A stretch of 64,000 nt of DNA from Odiellus spinosus (lineage: Eukaryota > Arthropoda > Arachnida > Opiliones > Phalangiidae): positions 17,585,024 through 17,649,023 of the forward strand of contig OY987231.1 in the NCBI GenBank assembly GCA_963920705.1, read 5' to 3'. How positions within the stretch are numbered: the first letter of the stretch is position 1; each line of letters opens with the position of its first letter. The notes below the pieces were generated by a model that saw only the letters and a list, made by a program, of their open reading frames with translations, was not told where the DNA came from and did no database searches. Position numbers and translations under genes: made by a program. Below, in pieces: positions 1-13,400 of this stretch.

Positions 1-353
1 AAAAAATTACAATATAATTAAGATTGGTAAATATTTCGTGATAAAAATTGCATTGTATAGAATAAAAAATATAATACTTATATATTATAAATCTGTTTTA
101 CTGACGATGCAACCCAATTCCTTTTCACGAATTTTTGGAATTTTTCGAATATCCTCTTCGCTATCTCCAAACTATTAATGAATATTTTTGCCAAAAGAAA
201 ATAGATCATATTCCCTTGAGAACAATTTTGAATAGAGCCAAAAATTCTTGTAGCATATGGGGCCTCGATATAACACGAAGAATAATATATATAAAAAATT
301 TTTGGAAACTGCGAAAAAGCCGTAGGGAATATGGTTTCGAGAAAACTTGTCCC

Positions 354-379
354 TTTTTTTTTTTTTTTTTTTTTTTTTT
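354..379. repeat. Poly-T tract (26 nt)
   Basis: Uninterrupted T run in AT-rich DNA. It creates poly-Phe or poly-Lys in the short frames that cross it, so those frames are not genes. Confidence 0.95.
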
Positions 380-1614
380 CATTCTCAATACATTTTTTGA
401 AAGAAAAAAAAAACCTAGCACGGTAAATCGAAAAATTGTCATTTCATAAAATCCATATTTCTCCAAAAAAACAAAAGCGAGATACGGGAGTTACTGTAAA
501 ATATAACGTATATTCCAACAACAAAAAAAGCTTATAGAAAAAAAAAAAGGCTTAGGGAAAAATTCCTATTGTAGAGAGTAGACTAGATTCCGGAAGGAAT
601 TATAAGCGATTTAAAGCCCTCTAGTGGTTTACAAGGGTCTCAAACGATTTTTTTTTCTATCCAGAATTACCTATAAGGGATATCGTATACGGTATACCTG
701 CGTGGGTATGTCGCGCTGGGAAGAGTATATTCGAGCGTAAAATCGACCTGTCAACGACAGAATTCTACGAACCTATAAGCTTCGTATTTCTTAAATTAAG
801 AGTTCCACGAAATTCGTGCAGCGTAAAAGATCCCATTCTCAAAGCTATAAAGGATGAAGAACCGCGCAATAGCTAGCGGTATACTATAAAACTTTAGTCT
901 TCAAATTCAATGATGAAAGAATTTAATTAAAATTAAAGATGGATTTCTGAATTAATTAAAGACAGAATGAGACCTAATAAGTGATTTTTTTAATCGATTC
1001 CTTATCGTTTAAATAGTCCTAAACCAACGGTAAAAAAATTACAAACAAGTATTAAACTAGAAAAAAATTTAAAACTTATCAGGAAAATAGGCTTAGCTCG
1101 ATTCATGGAGATCCGGAATTTCACCAGATTTCATAAAATATGAACTAACAGAACTAATTTACAAAACTTATTTACTTTGGAAATTAAAGTAGTATATTTA
1201 AATTTAATAAATCATTGGAATTTAGTTACCAAATTTTAGTTTTAGGGTGGTTTAGTGATCTAAAAAAAATCTTTTTGGTAAAAATGGAGGAGTTGAAGCT
1301 TTGAATTATAATAAAATTTGTTAGATACGTGTCGTGGCGTAATTCAAGGATATTTTGTGTAGAGTAAATATATAATAAATGTGTCATTCGTGCGTACATT
1401 TTAGATAATAGTTTTCTATACATTTGAGGGAAAGAGATATTCGGTTTGGATTGTATAAAAGGAAACTAAATTTAAATCCTGTTCGCTGTACATTAAAATG
1501 AAGCCATACTAAGCTTGCAAATAAAGTTTCTTTCAAGACGTCACGTTCTGGACATCTTTCATTCAACGCGCGCTGCCCTTTCCTCGTTGGCTTTTGCCAA
1601 AGGAGCAAGGAAAG

Positions 1615-1655
1615 GAAGAAGAAGAAGAAGAAGAAGAAGAAGAAGAAAAAAAAAA
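1615..1655 (+). repeat. (GAA)n microsatellite with poly-A
   Basis: About eleven GAA units followed by nine or ten A. The opposite-strand open frame here is a run of leucines caused by the repeat. Confidence 0.95.
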
Positions 1656-2239
1656 TAGAATAGCGGGAATATATTTATTATACGGATAATAGCGTACATC
1701 AACTCGAAAGCTTGGAAGCTAAAAAAAGGGGGGAACGTAGACAGTTGTATCAGTTTCGAGTTTTCAGAGGATACAAAGGTATTTTCCATTATATCTCTAA
1801 GGCACTAAATCTTACGGAGTTTAGCTTTACACTTTACTGTAACCTTTAAATGATTATTACTATCTAGTAAGAGGAGAAAAAAAAATCAGCGTTCACAGTA
1901 AATCTTTCCGATGTTCCGATGCGAGGAGAAGAAAGCGTAGAAAGGGATATTCCTCGAAGTCAATCGGAAATGTTATAACCAACAATTATACCGCGGATTA
2001 ATACGCATTATTAAATTTTATACGTTAGAAAATAGTATGTTTCTAACTTTAGTATATTTTGTAGGGGGAAACGGAACGAGGGCAGGGGCTAAAGAAGGAA
2101 GACATAGACAGAGATGAGGGAGAAAAGCTCACCGAAGGTTAAGGTACCTTTACAATAGAACAAGAAATAGCCTAAATTTCGCAGACAAACATAAGCTTCT
2201 TAGCGTTAAAATATAATCAGGTTTTGCCCTGGGGAGGGT

Positions 2240-2534
2240 CTAGTAGACGATGATATCAAAATGCATGCGCTCATTACCAGTAGTTGAGAAAAAAAAATCA
2301 CTTTAGTTCCGGTAAAATTCGACACATCGCTAAATAGGATACACGGATTTCCAAATAGCGATAAATTGAAAATTCATATTAAAAAAACGTAGAAATGGAA
2401 ATTTCGCTCCATTTATAACTTTAAATTTTCTGTTTAGCGAATACATGTGTCAAATTTCCACAGGAAATAGAATAGAGAAACGTTTTTTCAAGGAATGCGC
2501 GCGCATGTTGAGGTCACCGTTTAATAGCCACTAG
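2240..2534. repeat. Imperfect fold-back, about 295 bp
   Basis: Arms pair through CTAGTAG/CTAGTGG, ATGCATGCGCTCATT/ATGCGCGCGCATTCC and TTCGACACATCGCTAAA against an inverse GCTAAA-TGACACA block. Mismatches and gaps are frequent, so it is an old inverted-repeat element. No TSD was found. Confidence 0.5.
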
Positions 2535-4013
2535 CCGAGGTTTTAATTGTTGACCGATTCCGTATATGCGGTGTATGTCCAAACTTTATTTCCTATTTTG
2601 TGTACTGTGTTAATTTAAGTATGATAATGTATGGTTCCGAACATTTGACATCATTAAATAACAGCTTCCCAAAATTAAAGATTTTTTAACACCTAATTAA
2701 GTTCAGTTACGCAGTTTCTGGCCATTGAGCTTTTCTGGAGTGCGCGTTTTCGCGTTTTGTGAAGTCACCTTTATAGAGCGTGAACCGTCTATAGGTTACC
2801 CATGGAGAAGTCTTTATACTAAAGGGACTATGTATAGGAAAGGAAGATAGGCCAAGGCCCTAGCCCAAAATGGCAAACACATTGTATAACTGCTATCGAC
2901 TCTCGCCAGCTCCGCCGAAGGAGAGATAAACAAACTTGAAATATTAAGGCCCCCGCCGTTATCGTTATACAACGGGGTGCGTTGTTGCAAAACGCGCTCC
3001 GAACTAAGCCTCGGTTAGAAATCGACTTCGTGAAGGGGCACGGGGCGCGTGGCCATTTTCCTTCCCCGAGTCCGAATGTTTCTAACAGAGAGATTCTCTT
3101 GTTTATTATTTCGCTTAAGGGGTGTGAGTATTAAGGTCTTCGTATAGAAAAGATTCGTTTAAGCGTACTCTGGCAAAACACACCTGACACATCTTTGTAC
3201 GAATGAACCTCGTTTCGCTAAACTGATTCTCTATAGAACTAATTGGGGACTACGGACTCGTTTATCGCGACTGAAACGAAATACCTAACGATACGAAGAA
3301 GAATCGAGAAAATTTGGATATCATCTAAAGCCAGTTCAATTGTTTGACATTTTCTTCTCCCTCTTTGATAGTATTAAGTCATTAAACTTAACTAAGTTCG
3401 GAATTTGATGACGAAAAGAGGCAAATGGAAACGTTATAAAGTCGATAAATTGGTAGATTTAGCCGCCAAAACGAGACCATACAATTATTAGAATTATATT
3501 TGTCGAAAGGCAATCCAGTGATACACTCATCAGCCTTAATAGCGGATGAGAATTACACGAAACAATTATCCAAAGATGGCAATATTTTTTATGCGAACGA
3601 GATTGAAACACATTTTTAACTGAAATTACATTTGAAACGCCTTAGATCTGAAGGCAATCCTACAAACGTGCTTTTCCGTAAGGCTTAAGCTTCGATGAAG
3701 GACTGATGAAAGGTTTCTGCAGTTACAGTCGCTTACACTAGACCCATAGAAGATTTTTAGTCCCCATATACGTTTTAAATTAAAAATCCTGGTAGCAATT
3801 AGAAATTTTACAGTTTATTGCGGAGGCCGTACAGAGTATATACCATTTTGAATGAAGGAACTCCGCTAAAGATAAAATTGAATATATTTTCAACGGAAAC
3901 CACCTTGAAATGTTTTAACCTCGTTGCATTTAACAGTAATAAATACTGACTTCAGGTTGAAAAATATATCACTGTATAGAGCTTGAATTTCATATCGAAC
4001 ATTTTTAAAACAT

Positions 4014-4060
4014 GGTCCTTTTCGCGCGTCTTTTCGTCACATCAAAATCGACTTACTACG
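4014..4060. repeat. Old dispersed repeat H, fragment
   Basis: TCCTTTTCGCGCGTCTTTTCGT resembles 16268-16300 and 45524-45560 (CGCTTTCGCGCCGTCTTTTT and CGCTTTCACTCGGTCTCTTT). The alignment is short and diverged. Confidence 0.35.
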
Positions 4061-4397
4061 AAATATATTCTATAATTTAGTTATAAATGAAAAAAAGATT
4101 AATATAACTTTTATTTCGAGATTTGCTTAAGCGAGAAACAATGACTCGAGTTAAAAAAGAAGGAAAAAAAAAGGTTTAATATATAATGAAATGGGGTCAA
4201 ATGACAAAAAAATTCTAGGGTAAAAGGAGTTAAGAATAAATGAGACTGCGATAGAGATGACTTGTCTACTCTTAATTGATTTTCGGGAGTTCAGTTTCAT
4301 CGGCTCGAAGACTCGGAGAGGGGAGACAAAACTAAATCGAGATTGTCTCCTTCCTAACTCAGAATGCAATTATAATTTAAAGGGGTTATTACACATT

Positions 4398-4440
4398 CTT
4401 TTGAATATTTCAAACGCTGTTGAAGGCTGAATATATATTT
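4398..4440. repeat. Short T1-related fragment
   Basis: CAAACGCTGTTGAAGGCTGAA is the inverse of the segment seen in the T1 interior and the 5.7-kb copy. Only this piece is recognisable. Confidence 0.4.
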
Positions 4441-4610
4441 TCGATATTGTTATTTGGAAACTGAGACGCGTTTCGTACGTGAGAATTAGGCCATTTTAAT
4501 TTCCGATTCAAAGTTTAAATCCAAAGGCTGAGAAATATTATAACACAACGAGTTATGAAGTAACATGTTGTTACCGAGTTTTAACGTTGCTAGTAGGGGC
4601 CCTTTCATAA

Positions 4611-4627
4611 CCCCCCCCCCCCCCCCC
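4611..4627 (+). repeat. Poly-C tract (17 nt)
   Basis: Seventeen consecutive C, unusual in otherwise AT-rich surroundings. Copy number is likely unstable or assembly-sensitive. Confidence 0.9.
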
Positions 4628-5683
4628 AATAAAGGGGATTTATTCTAAACGTGGAGTTAGCGAAAGGAATTGGGCTCCATCCTTGATGGGCTTCTTGAGA
4701 AAAAAGAACTTTAAGCTGTCTTTGGCATTCATATTGTCAAATTATCTCTCATATTCTTAGTTCACAAACCCTTTAACGGCCTGATCATTCTCTACAGAAT
4801 ATACGAATGTGTAAATTTTCTCGTTTTAAAGGCAATAACGAAAAGGGGTCACCCTTACTCCCTTTCCATTCCTAAGAGCTTGAATAATTCCTCCCCTTCT
4901 CCATCCCAAAATGAATGCCTCGCTACGTCCTTGCATTTCAGGGAGTTCATACTTTTGGAAAAGAAGCCCTATCTAGAAAACTTTAATGAAAAAAAAAAAA
5001 AAAAAGTGGAGGGCCATTTCTTAGGATTTTTGGGAAAGTTATTTAAACTTAAACTTACATTTTTTATCTTGATGGAAGAAATTTATTTTTAAATTAGTAT
5101 AATTTAAATTAGGAAGTCTTAACACCGCGAGTTCAAAGCGTGTTCTTTCGATTCCACGTTGACTTTTAAATGTAAAAAAAGATTAATTTTCGAATGAGAA
5201 AAAGAGAGAGAAAAAAATAAAATAAAATAAAACCGCTCAAAGAAACTTGACGCCATTAAAAAGCCATTGCAAAGTACGTTAAAGGCGCCACGCTCGGCAA
5301 AGCGTGCAACTACGGTGGCTTAAAAGATAATATTTTTCTTATTGTCATAATCTTTTTTTTTTCTTAGCCCTTCTCTTCCTCCGCTTCTTTTTTTATTTTT
5401 TTTTTAAGCTCTCTACGATTCATCCTTCCTTCAACCCTTCGCTCTCGTATACGCTCATGCATCTAGACTTCTGATCCCCTTTTCAATATCACTGCCAAGA
5501 AAGTTTGGTTCGAAGGAAGATTTATAACGCCTTACAAAGTACAGGCCGAGTTTGTAGTTAAACCCGAAAGGAGAAAAGGGCTGGGAATAAAATAGAGATT
5601 CTGAGTAAAAGAGAACAAGATGGGTCAGTCCATAATGAACTACCAAATCTTGTAAACTAAAGTTATTATTGCGGACGCCTACT

Positions 5684-5965
5684 TAAATTCCGGCCAATCA
5701 TATTATTTCGTCCTTCAACAGCGCTTGTAAATTGTAATGTCCTATAACATTAAAAGAATAGGCCGGCTTTTGACTCCCAAGACCTTGGGTATCAAACTGA
5801 CACGACATTACAACCATTTTACGAAAATTCCAATTTTAATTAACTTTAGAAATTAATTTAAACACCAAAAACGGCCTAAAAATTGTAAAAAAAAATTTCC
5901 ATCTTACTTACAGATGTCTCAATTTAAAAGTCACATTAACAAGCGGTGGACCAAAAAGTGATTGA
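5684..5965. repeat. T1-related dispersed repeat, uninterrupted
   Basis: Shares GGCCAATCATATTATT, TTCAACAGCGCTTGTAA, AATGTCC and GAATAGGCCGGC with the inverse of the T1 interior (about 6980-7075) and with the flanks of B1. Further on, ACACCAAAAACGGCCTAAAAA matches the T1 right arm. It acts as an empty-site relative for the B1 insertion. Confidence 0.7.
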
Positions 5966-6594
5966 GAAAATTTTGGGCGAAATGTGTTTTTCTTTTCAAG
6001 ATTATACCGCGTGATGCTCCAAAACCAAAAAACAAGAAATAGGTGGGTGGGAAAAAAAAAATGGCAATATAGACGAAGTGTGGATATGTTGCTTGATATA
6101 TATCTAATCTAACGAGATTTTGATAGAATCGGGGAAGTAGTCGAAGGACCGGGTGATATTTTTCAGCACGTGGTTTTTACTTTGGGAAGAAAATTATACG
6201 ATACGACAGATAACCCCGAAATAAGAAATCGTTTACACTTTTTTATTTTTGATTTTTATTTTTTGTTAGGTGAGATTTCGAAAACAAAAATTTCTGGAAA
6301 GGTTATAAGGTCCATGACCTCTAATATATGGCGATACCGAAAAGATTGCTGATGTGGCCTGTTTTTAAAAGCAAAGAGCTATAAGGGTCGTCTATCTTTT
6401 TTACTAACCATTAGCGAAGATGGATGCTTAGTAAGTCGGAGAAAGTATACAACGGTAAAATAAATTCTGGAGCTGAGAAACTTGCGTAACAATATTTAGA
6501 AATAAATAAAAGTAAACAAAGTTTAAAGAACGCAACATTGAGTAAATATTAGACAAGTTGAGCTGTTTATTATATAAATAAACTTCCATATTAA

Positions 6595-6795
6595 AGGGGA
6601 GCTAAAAATGCAACAAGTTTTGAATTTATTTTCGGTATCACCATGCCAAAAAACTTATCCGAGAATTGTTTTGCGGTTTTTAGACACGTTTTTGGTGTTT
6701 ACTTTAATTTAGAAAATCCTCTATTTGAGATAATTTTCGTCCTATATTATCCTATGAAACCTAATTATTATTTCCATGTACTCCTAGTTTTTTAT

Positions 6796-6835
<40 letters not shown>

Positions 6836-7220
6836 GGCGGTTGCTTATAAGCTTATTGGCTTAGCAGCCTGCATTCCCTCCAAGATAGATAAATAAATAA
6901 ATAAATAAGTGTCCTGTATAATCCTATATTTTGGGAAAAATAATCCTATACTTCCTATAAGAAATTGAAATTTATGGCTGGGCTCCCTGCAAACGCCGGC
7001 CTATTCTCTTAATGTTTGGACATTACAAGCGCTGTTGAAAGCTGAAATAATATGACTGGCCCGAATTTATATTTGTTGTTATTCAAATATTACCAGAAAT
7101 TAAGTTAAACGCCAAAAAAATTGTCTAAAAATTGCGAAAAAATTCTCGAATACGTTTTTTGGCATGGTGATTCCGAAAATAAATTCAAAAGCTGTTCCTT
7201 TTTTAGCTGCAGGCTTCCCT
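6595..7220 (+). mobile_element. TTAA-flanked fold-back element T1 (626 bp)
   Basis: TTAA at 6591-6594 and 7221-7224 flanks ends AGGGGAGC and GCTTCCCT. The arms pair over about 115 bp: 6600-6715 is the inverse of 7085-7205, with shared motifs such as TATTTTCGG-ATCACCATGCC. The middle has a 38-nt poly-T (6797-6834), a (TAAA)n tract (6889-6908) and a GGCCGGC segment found elsewhere. TTAA duplication is typical of piggyBac and Kolobok elements. Without a transposase neither can be chosen. Confidence 0.75.
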
Positions 7221-8448
7221 TTAAGGGTAAAATGAAGCCCGACTACCGCATTATTAAGCGAGTTTTAATTCCTTATGTAGTTAAATTAATAATTTGTAAA
7301 CAAAAATTAAACTAGAAATATTTTTTAAATTTATACAGAAAGTAGGCTTATAAATTGGAAACACGAAGAGTTTGAAATCTCCCGAAATAATGCAGAGCCT
7401 ATTGTCACACTTACGATATTTTGTTCCTTAAGCATAAACGCAACAGATAAAGGATCTTATTAAGCGCAAAATTTAGGTCTGATTACAAAATATTCTCGGT
7501 ATTTCTCCATCAAAATAGTCAAGGTTTCTATTATACACGCTATCCAGAAAATCCACCAACCCTTCAGATACTTATAAAGCCCTTAAGAGTTTTGAAAGCG
7601 AAGGCATAAAAGCCCGGACGATCAAAACGAACGATTTGAAAAGAGTGATTCTATATACAAATATACACGTATATACGTTATATAAAATAACTTCGCCACT
7701 TATAAGAGGCAATAGAATGAAAGTTAGGGAGAAGAGTTATAGGTGTAACGACGTCATTAGAGGAATCCCTTTCTCTCTCTACGCTCTATTTTCTCTATAT
7801 CAGTGGATGGAGTATATAATAGGGTAGGTTCCCAAAAGACATATTTTCGATACACTGAATATGCATCGCCCATTCATCCATTTAGGTTATTGAGGCCTGA
7901 TTTATTCCGCGATGAATGATAATGCGACCTGAGAGAGAAAGAGGGATGGATGGCGGAAGGACAGGAGAGTTAGCCAGCTATAGCTGAGAGATGAGAAAGA
8001 AAAGGGTGATTCGCTGACTGCGTTAGAGACACCCACCAACACCCATCCACCTTATACCAGCAAGATAAAAGAAGAGCTTATATAGGTGTGTTTTCATACT
8101 CGATTTGTGAAGAATAAAACTCTGACATACGATATTAATTATGATAATGATATTAACTGATTTTCGAAGTGATAAAGCTGGTACAGACAAGTTACCTCCC
8201 CATATAATAATATTTATTTCGGAACCAAGGTTGTATTCGGGAACCACAGAGGAATTTAGCCTATTCCGGGTGAATGCCAGACCAAATACAAACAATATTA
8301 TACCCACACTAAATTATTATGCAAGAATTGAAAAATTTAATTAAAATTTAAAGTTCGAAGAATATTGGTACAAATCAATATTTAATTTTGTAACTAAAAA
8401 TAAAATAAACGACGATTTTGAAGAAAAATTTAGTAACAAAAGATTGAT

Positions 8449-8479
8449 GGAGCATTCGAGTTCAGAGTTCGAGTGCTCC
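8449..8479. repeat. Short hairpin GGAGCAYTCGA
   Basis: GGAGCATTCGAG and TTCGAGTGCTCC are inverse with one internal and one edge mismatch around a 7-nt loop. Isolated. Confidence 0.5.
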
Positions 8480-10014
8480 CTATGAAAAAGGTATTCCAGT
8501 AGGCCAAGCATCTGGCGAATTTAATGTTGTACGTGAGACAAAATCCCCGTGAATTTAATTCCGGGCCACGTAATCTTCAAGATTAAAACCCAATCTCGCA
8601 AGAGTGTCCTGTATCATACCGTATTTATGAATATTAAAACGCTTGTAATAAATTAAAAATATAAGTCTTTATTATCCCTTTAACCTTAATTCGAATATAT
8701 TTCAATATTACGATTCATACTTAAATCACATACAATATCGCATATACGCATATATTTTGAGCTATGAAAACGCACCCTAAAAGCAGAGTCTATATAGCTT
8801 AAGGGGACAAAAAAGATTACAGCAAGGGTATAAACGGGGGGGCGTCCCAACCTATAGCTTTTCCCTTCCCGTCGAAGCCTCTGAATTATTTTTCTAATGA
8901 ATTTTTGATCGGCCCTTTCACTTTCTTATATTCATTAGAGGCTCCTATCCCCCGACGGGGACACTAATTGGTTTCGTTACCCGGCCGGTTTCCCCGTTTT
9001 CATCAATTAGAAATAACTTTGACTTTAGCCCAATTTCGAAGCTCGTATATACCATTTTGGATCGTTTCCCCCCGTTAATCAGAAATTGATTGGAAATTAG
9101 TTAGCCCGTCAGAAGTTGGATTTAAGCCTAAGGGATCAGTCAACCAACACCAAACTTGGCTAGACCAATAGTCTATACGCTCGTGAATATATAACTAAAC
9201 TTCTCAAACTGTCCGAAATGGAATGTAAGTGATGGGGTTTCGCAACAATATGTGGCTTAAAGTTCGTATAAGCGTATAATATTATAGTTCTTGCCTCCAG
9301 CGAGAATCCAGTCAAGAACCTAAGAACGTTGGGATATAACATACGCCTCTAGTTCTTTCCCACGCGGTAGACAAGATGCATAATGGGTAGTCGGATACAA
9401 ATGGCGCGAAGCTACAAGGCCTAACTTACAATGAATTGGCGTTAGAAAGAGATAATCTACAATGTTTAGAGGTTTGACTCGTGAGAAAAAGAAAAACAGC
9501 ATAATTTGGCTACAAACTACGCGAGGACAGTACCAGAAACACATTTTCCACTATACGGTCTTAGGTTTATTATTGATACAAAATTTAAACCATATCATTT
9601 TATTTTTAGAGATTAAATAAATTTTTCTAAAATGTAACTAAATAATTTAGTTAACATTCTACTAATAGAACATCAATCTATAAACATTAATATTAGAATT
9701 TATCCCTATAGCTCCACTCTCTTTCAAAAATAATCCTCGCGGTATTATAGCAAATCTTGGAACCAGTCCGTATCTAGTATTGGTCGAAACCGCGTCGAAA
9801 CATACTCGAATTAAGCCCCGCGCTGAAACTCGGACAATCCAGACCGGGCCTCTCGGATTTAGAAAATAAACCCACCGATAGTCCCTCAGTCTTTACATAA
9901 TCTCGAGCTTGGCCGCGGGAAAATCTAACGAGATGCGACACAACCCCGATATATCGAATTCTTCGGAAAGGGTTAGCCACTAGCTTCCTATATAAGCATA
10001 GTCTATCTCCTTGT

Positions 10015-10015
10015 C

Positions 10016-10056
<41 letters not shown>

Positions 10057-10058
10057 TT
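10015..10058 (+). repeat. (CT)n microsatellite
   Basis: About 20 CT units with two TTT interruptions. The 134-codon frame on the opposite strand crosses it as an RE-repeat and is therefore not credible as a gene. Confidence 0.95.
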
Positions 10059-10693
10059 AGAACGCGCAAGAGGATGGGATCCTACAGAGCGATTGAGAAA
10101 AGGGTTCGGTGAGAACGTGCGAGGATACTCGTCAAAAGCGTTTATAGGTTTCTCGTGTCTCCCATCAAAAAAAAGCAATCCATTTCATCCGCTAAACCGT
10201 CACACGGAATAGTCAAAGCCTAGCTTGCTGTTTTTTTTTTTTCTTCTACTACTCACTCCCTTCTCTGCTCCGTTCGTCCACAACCCCTCGAAGGTAGAGG
10301 GACGCTAGTGGCCCTTATCACCGATGACACTCGGCTTGTTTGTTCAGCATCATTGCTTTTCGCCATCCTATCGGCTCTTTCCCTATCAACCTAACCTAAC
10401 CCCCTATACCCGCTTTCGGCGAGTCCAACAAGGACCGTATTAGGAACCATTCTTAAAGTATATGCAATATTAAAGGCGAAGTCTATCAAAAAGTAAATAA
10501 AAATTTGATTTATTACTAGGTTTTGATATTGCCTAATAGGGTTAATTAAGAACTGTTCTAGGGGGTCTAAAACACGGTGTATCAATAGACCTTAATTACC
10601 TTTGGACACCGAGTAAAGTTTTCTTGAATAGAAATATAGTTTACAAAGCTCTCCCAAACAACAATTATTAAGATTACAAGAAATAACACTTAA

Positions 10694-10827
10694 AGGCCTA
10701 GGATTTCTTCTCCCTGTTTCACTGGAAGTGGGCTCACCGTCTGAGCTTCCCCTTGGGTAGGAACGCGAGAGAAAGCCTGGAGGGTGAGTTTGTTTCCAGG
10801 GTGACAGGCAGAAGTATTCATAGGCCT
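10694..10827 (+). mobile_element. TTAA-flanked fold-back element T3 (134 bp)
   Basis: TTAA at 10690-10693 and 10828-10831. The ends AGGCCTA and TAGGCCT are inverse, and the pairing continues for about 50 bp (CTTCTCCCTGTTTCACTGGA against an imperfect inverse). A very small element of the T1/T2 class by its flanks. Confidence 0.6.
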
Positions 10828-11834
10828 TTAAAACAGAAAATTCGCCTTTAACCGGCCTCTGTACGATTTAAGATTTAATTAAAATACAATAAAACAGAAG
10901 GAGCATTGTATAAATAAATATATATTAGTAAATGGTACTACTAGCTATACTTCGGTTCAAGAGTAGTTTACGTAATGGCGAAAGCTAAAGCGGATGAATA
11001 CACAATATTAACGTCGTAGGAGTGGATGCCATTACTCGTCTTTACAATAATTTTATGCAAATTAAGTGTGGAATTGCGGAGAAAAGAGTTTTCATTATAA
11101 AGATATAAGATTGGATTAACCTTTCGATATTTTAAAATTAATTCTAAATCCCTTATATCGAAATAGTTAACAATTACGCAACGATATATTTCTACGAGTA
11201 AAAATAGATTCAGCCTTTCGCAATTCGACACGGGATTAAGAATTCTATAAAAAAATATACTTGACTGACCGAATTGCTCCCCAAGCTCAGAGGGGATGAG
11301 TAGAATATTAAACAATGTCTATATGATGATATATATGAAAGGCCATTACGAAACCCAAGATATAACAATTCCTCCCTTCCCCTTTTTCCGGGTCACGGAT
11401 CTTCCTGTGTATGAAAGAATAGTTTCATCGTGTATTAGTTTTTTGTTTTCTGCCTCTCCTCTTTTACCCTCTCACCCCCTTGAGTTTTTTTTACGAGGTA
11501 AAAATGCTCTCACAGGCGGTATTAAGAAGATGATTCATGAGCCCGTCAAAGTTTTACAGCCCATAGGTTTTTTTTTCTTCTTTTCCCCTACCATATACTC
11601 GGTTCCCGACTCACCCCTCTCGGTGGTGGAAAAAAAAATGCCATATATTAAAGAAGCAGCTTTTGTCTATGAATGCCGCCTTTTCACGATAGAAATAAAC
11701 CCTTTTTTAAACAAAAAAATAAATAAAACGTAGCAAAAAAGGGGGTTTAAAGGACCATAGAGAAAATATAGGAAATTTTAGAAATTTCAAATTATAACTT
11801 CTACAAAGGTCATAGTTCTAAAAATTAAACGTCG

Positions 11835-11890
11835 CGCCTGTAAAAGTGTTCCAACCTTTGCGCATCGGTGCCCGGGGCAAAGCTATCTAT
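11835..11890. repeat. Short dispersed repeat shared with 31.0 kb
   Basis: GCCTGTAAAAGTGTTCCAACCT followed by GGGGCAAAGC matches the inverse of 30985-31040 (CCTGTAGAAGTGTTCCAACCT, then CAGGGTAAAGC). Two copies only were seen in the window. Confidence 0.5.
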
Positions 11891-11986
11891 TCAGGGGCTA
11901 GTCATCTTTTGAATTATACTCTCTTGGAAAATTGTGAGATTGATTTGAAATTAATTTCACCTACTATAAAATTAGTTTAGTATTAT

Positions 11987-12404
11987 CAGAGGTATATAAT
12001 AACCCCCTTAAGGGGGAAGTATGAAAGCCCCTATACTACCAATGCTAAAAATCACCCACAACAAGAGCCAGCTGCTGACTATCTAGGCCACTAGCTCGCG
12101 CTGGACTTCTCAATGTCGCTACTCAAGTAAATGGTCTTTGTATAAACAAGACGGCTCGATTTGTGTTTAGAACTTCCTGTCTAAGGAGTCAGGCTGTCTG
12201 TTAAAATGGAGTCGAAGGTTGACTTCAGCTCGCAAGTTCCGGAAGTGTGCGTAGGGAAATTTTAGTGAGGTTCAAAATGGTGTAACTATTTTTTGGGAAT
12301 AAAGCGGTGTGTCGATCCGCCGCGATTTACGCCGGGCACTTGTTGTTCGTCGATTTTGCCTACCTTTCATTCTTCCCCCCGAAGGGGGTTATTATATACC
12401 TCTG
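11987..12404 (+). mobile_element. MITE family C, copy C1 (418 bp)
   Basis: Element starting CAGAGGTATATAATAACCCC and ending with its inverse. The terminal repeats are about 41 bp and each contains a small CCCCC-GGGGG palindrome. Perfect TSD GTATTAT (11980-11986 and 12405-12411). The subterminal AACAAGAGC and GCACTTGTT segments also pair in inverted orientation. The interior has a CCGCGATTTACGCCGG block. Only incidental short open frames. Confidence 0.95.
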
Positions 12405-13010
12405 GTATTATTATTACTTTGGGGGAAAACAAACACTATAATCAAAGAAGAGTTGGGAAAACGTAAATTAATGATTAATCTAATTAATAATACATATTTT
12501 GGATTCAAGAATTAAATCTAATTACTCCGATTAGTGTTAAAACAAATACATAAATCATATTCCAAAACTTATTGCGCCAACGGGAGAATATCAAAATCAA
12601 AACTAATATAATAAATTATTTGAAGCTTCGTCAATACAAAGTGTTTTGAAGCAATTCAGCAAAACAAATATATTTACACAATGTCCTGTTGCCAGAAATG
12701 AATAATGGTTGTATGGTAATGAGAAAATAAAATATAAATTAAATTAAGTAAATAGCCGAATATTGGGCATTTAAACATAATACACAGAATGATAAAACTG
12801 TACAAAGATGCAAGCTTCAAAGGGACGGGAAAAAATGAAGTATTTTTTTAAATCATTATTCTTCTAAAAATAAGGGATGCTTGCGAAATAAAACATTTAG
12901 TCTCTCAATTGACTAAAAATCGGATACCTTACGATTTTGGCATTCAATTAAAAGAAGACCCTCCGACCAATCAAAAGACGCCTCATCTTTGCCTTAATAA
13001 AAATCACAGC

Positions 13011-13290
13011 AACACGTTCACACTAGGCCTTGGAATCGATTTAAATCGTTTCTAAACGTTTCGCTAGAGTCGTGTGAATAGAAAACCGACTTATCTCGAA
13101 TCGATTTGATTCGATTTCTCGGGACCTAGTTTCATATTCATTCGGTTTCAACAACCGATAGATAAAGCTACGATATCGATTTATAAAGATAATGCGTGAA
13201 CACGTGACGCTTAAATCGATTCCTGACGATTTGAATATCGGTTTGATTTAACAGTTTCAAATCGATTAAGAAATGCTAGTGTGACCGTAG
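13011..13290 (+). repeat. Repeat D, copy D1 (about 280 bp)
   Basis: Segment rich in ATCGATTT motifs, bounded by ACGTTCACACTAGG on the left and GCTAGTGTGACCGTAG on the right, which form a short inverted terminal repeat. It aligns along its length with both D copies at 20.2-21.1 kb. This is probably a non-autonomous DNA transposon, but I could not identify a TSD, so the exact ends and superfamily are open. Confidence 0.75.
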
Positions 13291-13400
13291 CTTTTGAATC
13301 GTGCTAAATATCGTTCTTGATCATTTTCATGGACACACCCGTGCGTACAACAGCAGGTGTCACGGAAACCAAAGTTAGGGAATCTTTTAGTTAGTCGGAG

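Larger units (their letters stand above)
1..5683. other. AT-rich non-coding stretch
   Basis: No gene recognised. It holds the simple tracts at 354, 1615 and 4611, the fold-back at 2240-2534, and old repeat pieces (H at 4.0 kb, T1-like at 4.4 kb). An AAACTAGAAA-AGGCTTA motif near 1060-1100 recurs near 7310-7350, a further diverged repeat. A somewhat more CpG-rich patch lies at 2920-3080 without a credible frame. Confidence 0.6.
7225..10689. other. Non-coding stretch between T1 and T3
   Basis: No gene recognised. It contains the hairpin at 8449, a GC-richer block at 8840-9010 and the CT run at 10015. GAGTTTGAAATCTCCCGAAATAATGCA near 7370 has a diverged relative near 22840. Confidence 0.55.

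Noticed and set aside
9774-10178. 134-codon reverse frame
   Set aside because: It is held open by the (CT)n microsatellite, giving an RE repeat. No recognisable domain on either side.
13011-13290. TSD for repeat D
   Set aside because: I tried several edge placements at D1 and at both nested copies, and none gave matching flanks. I therefore do not assign D to a superfamily.
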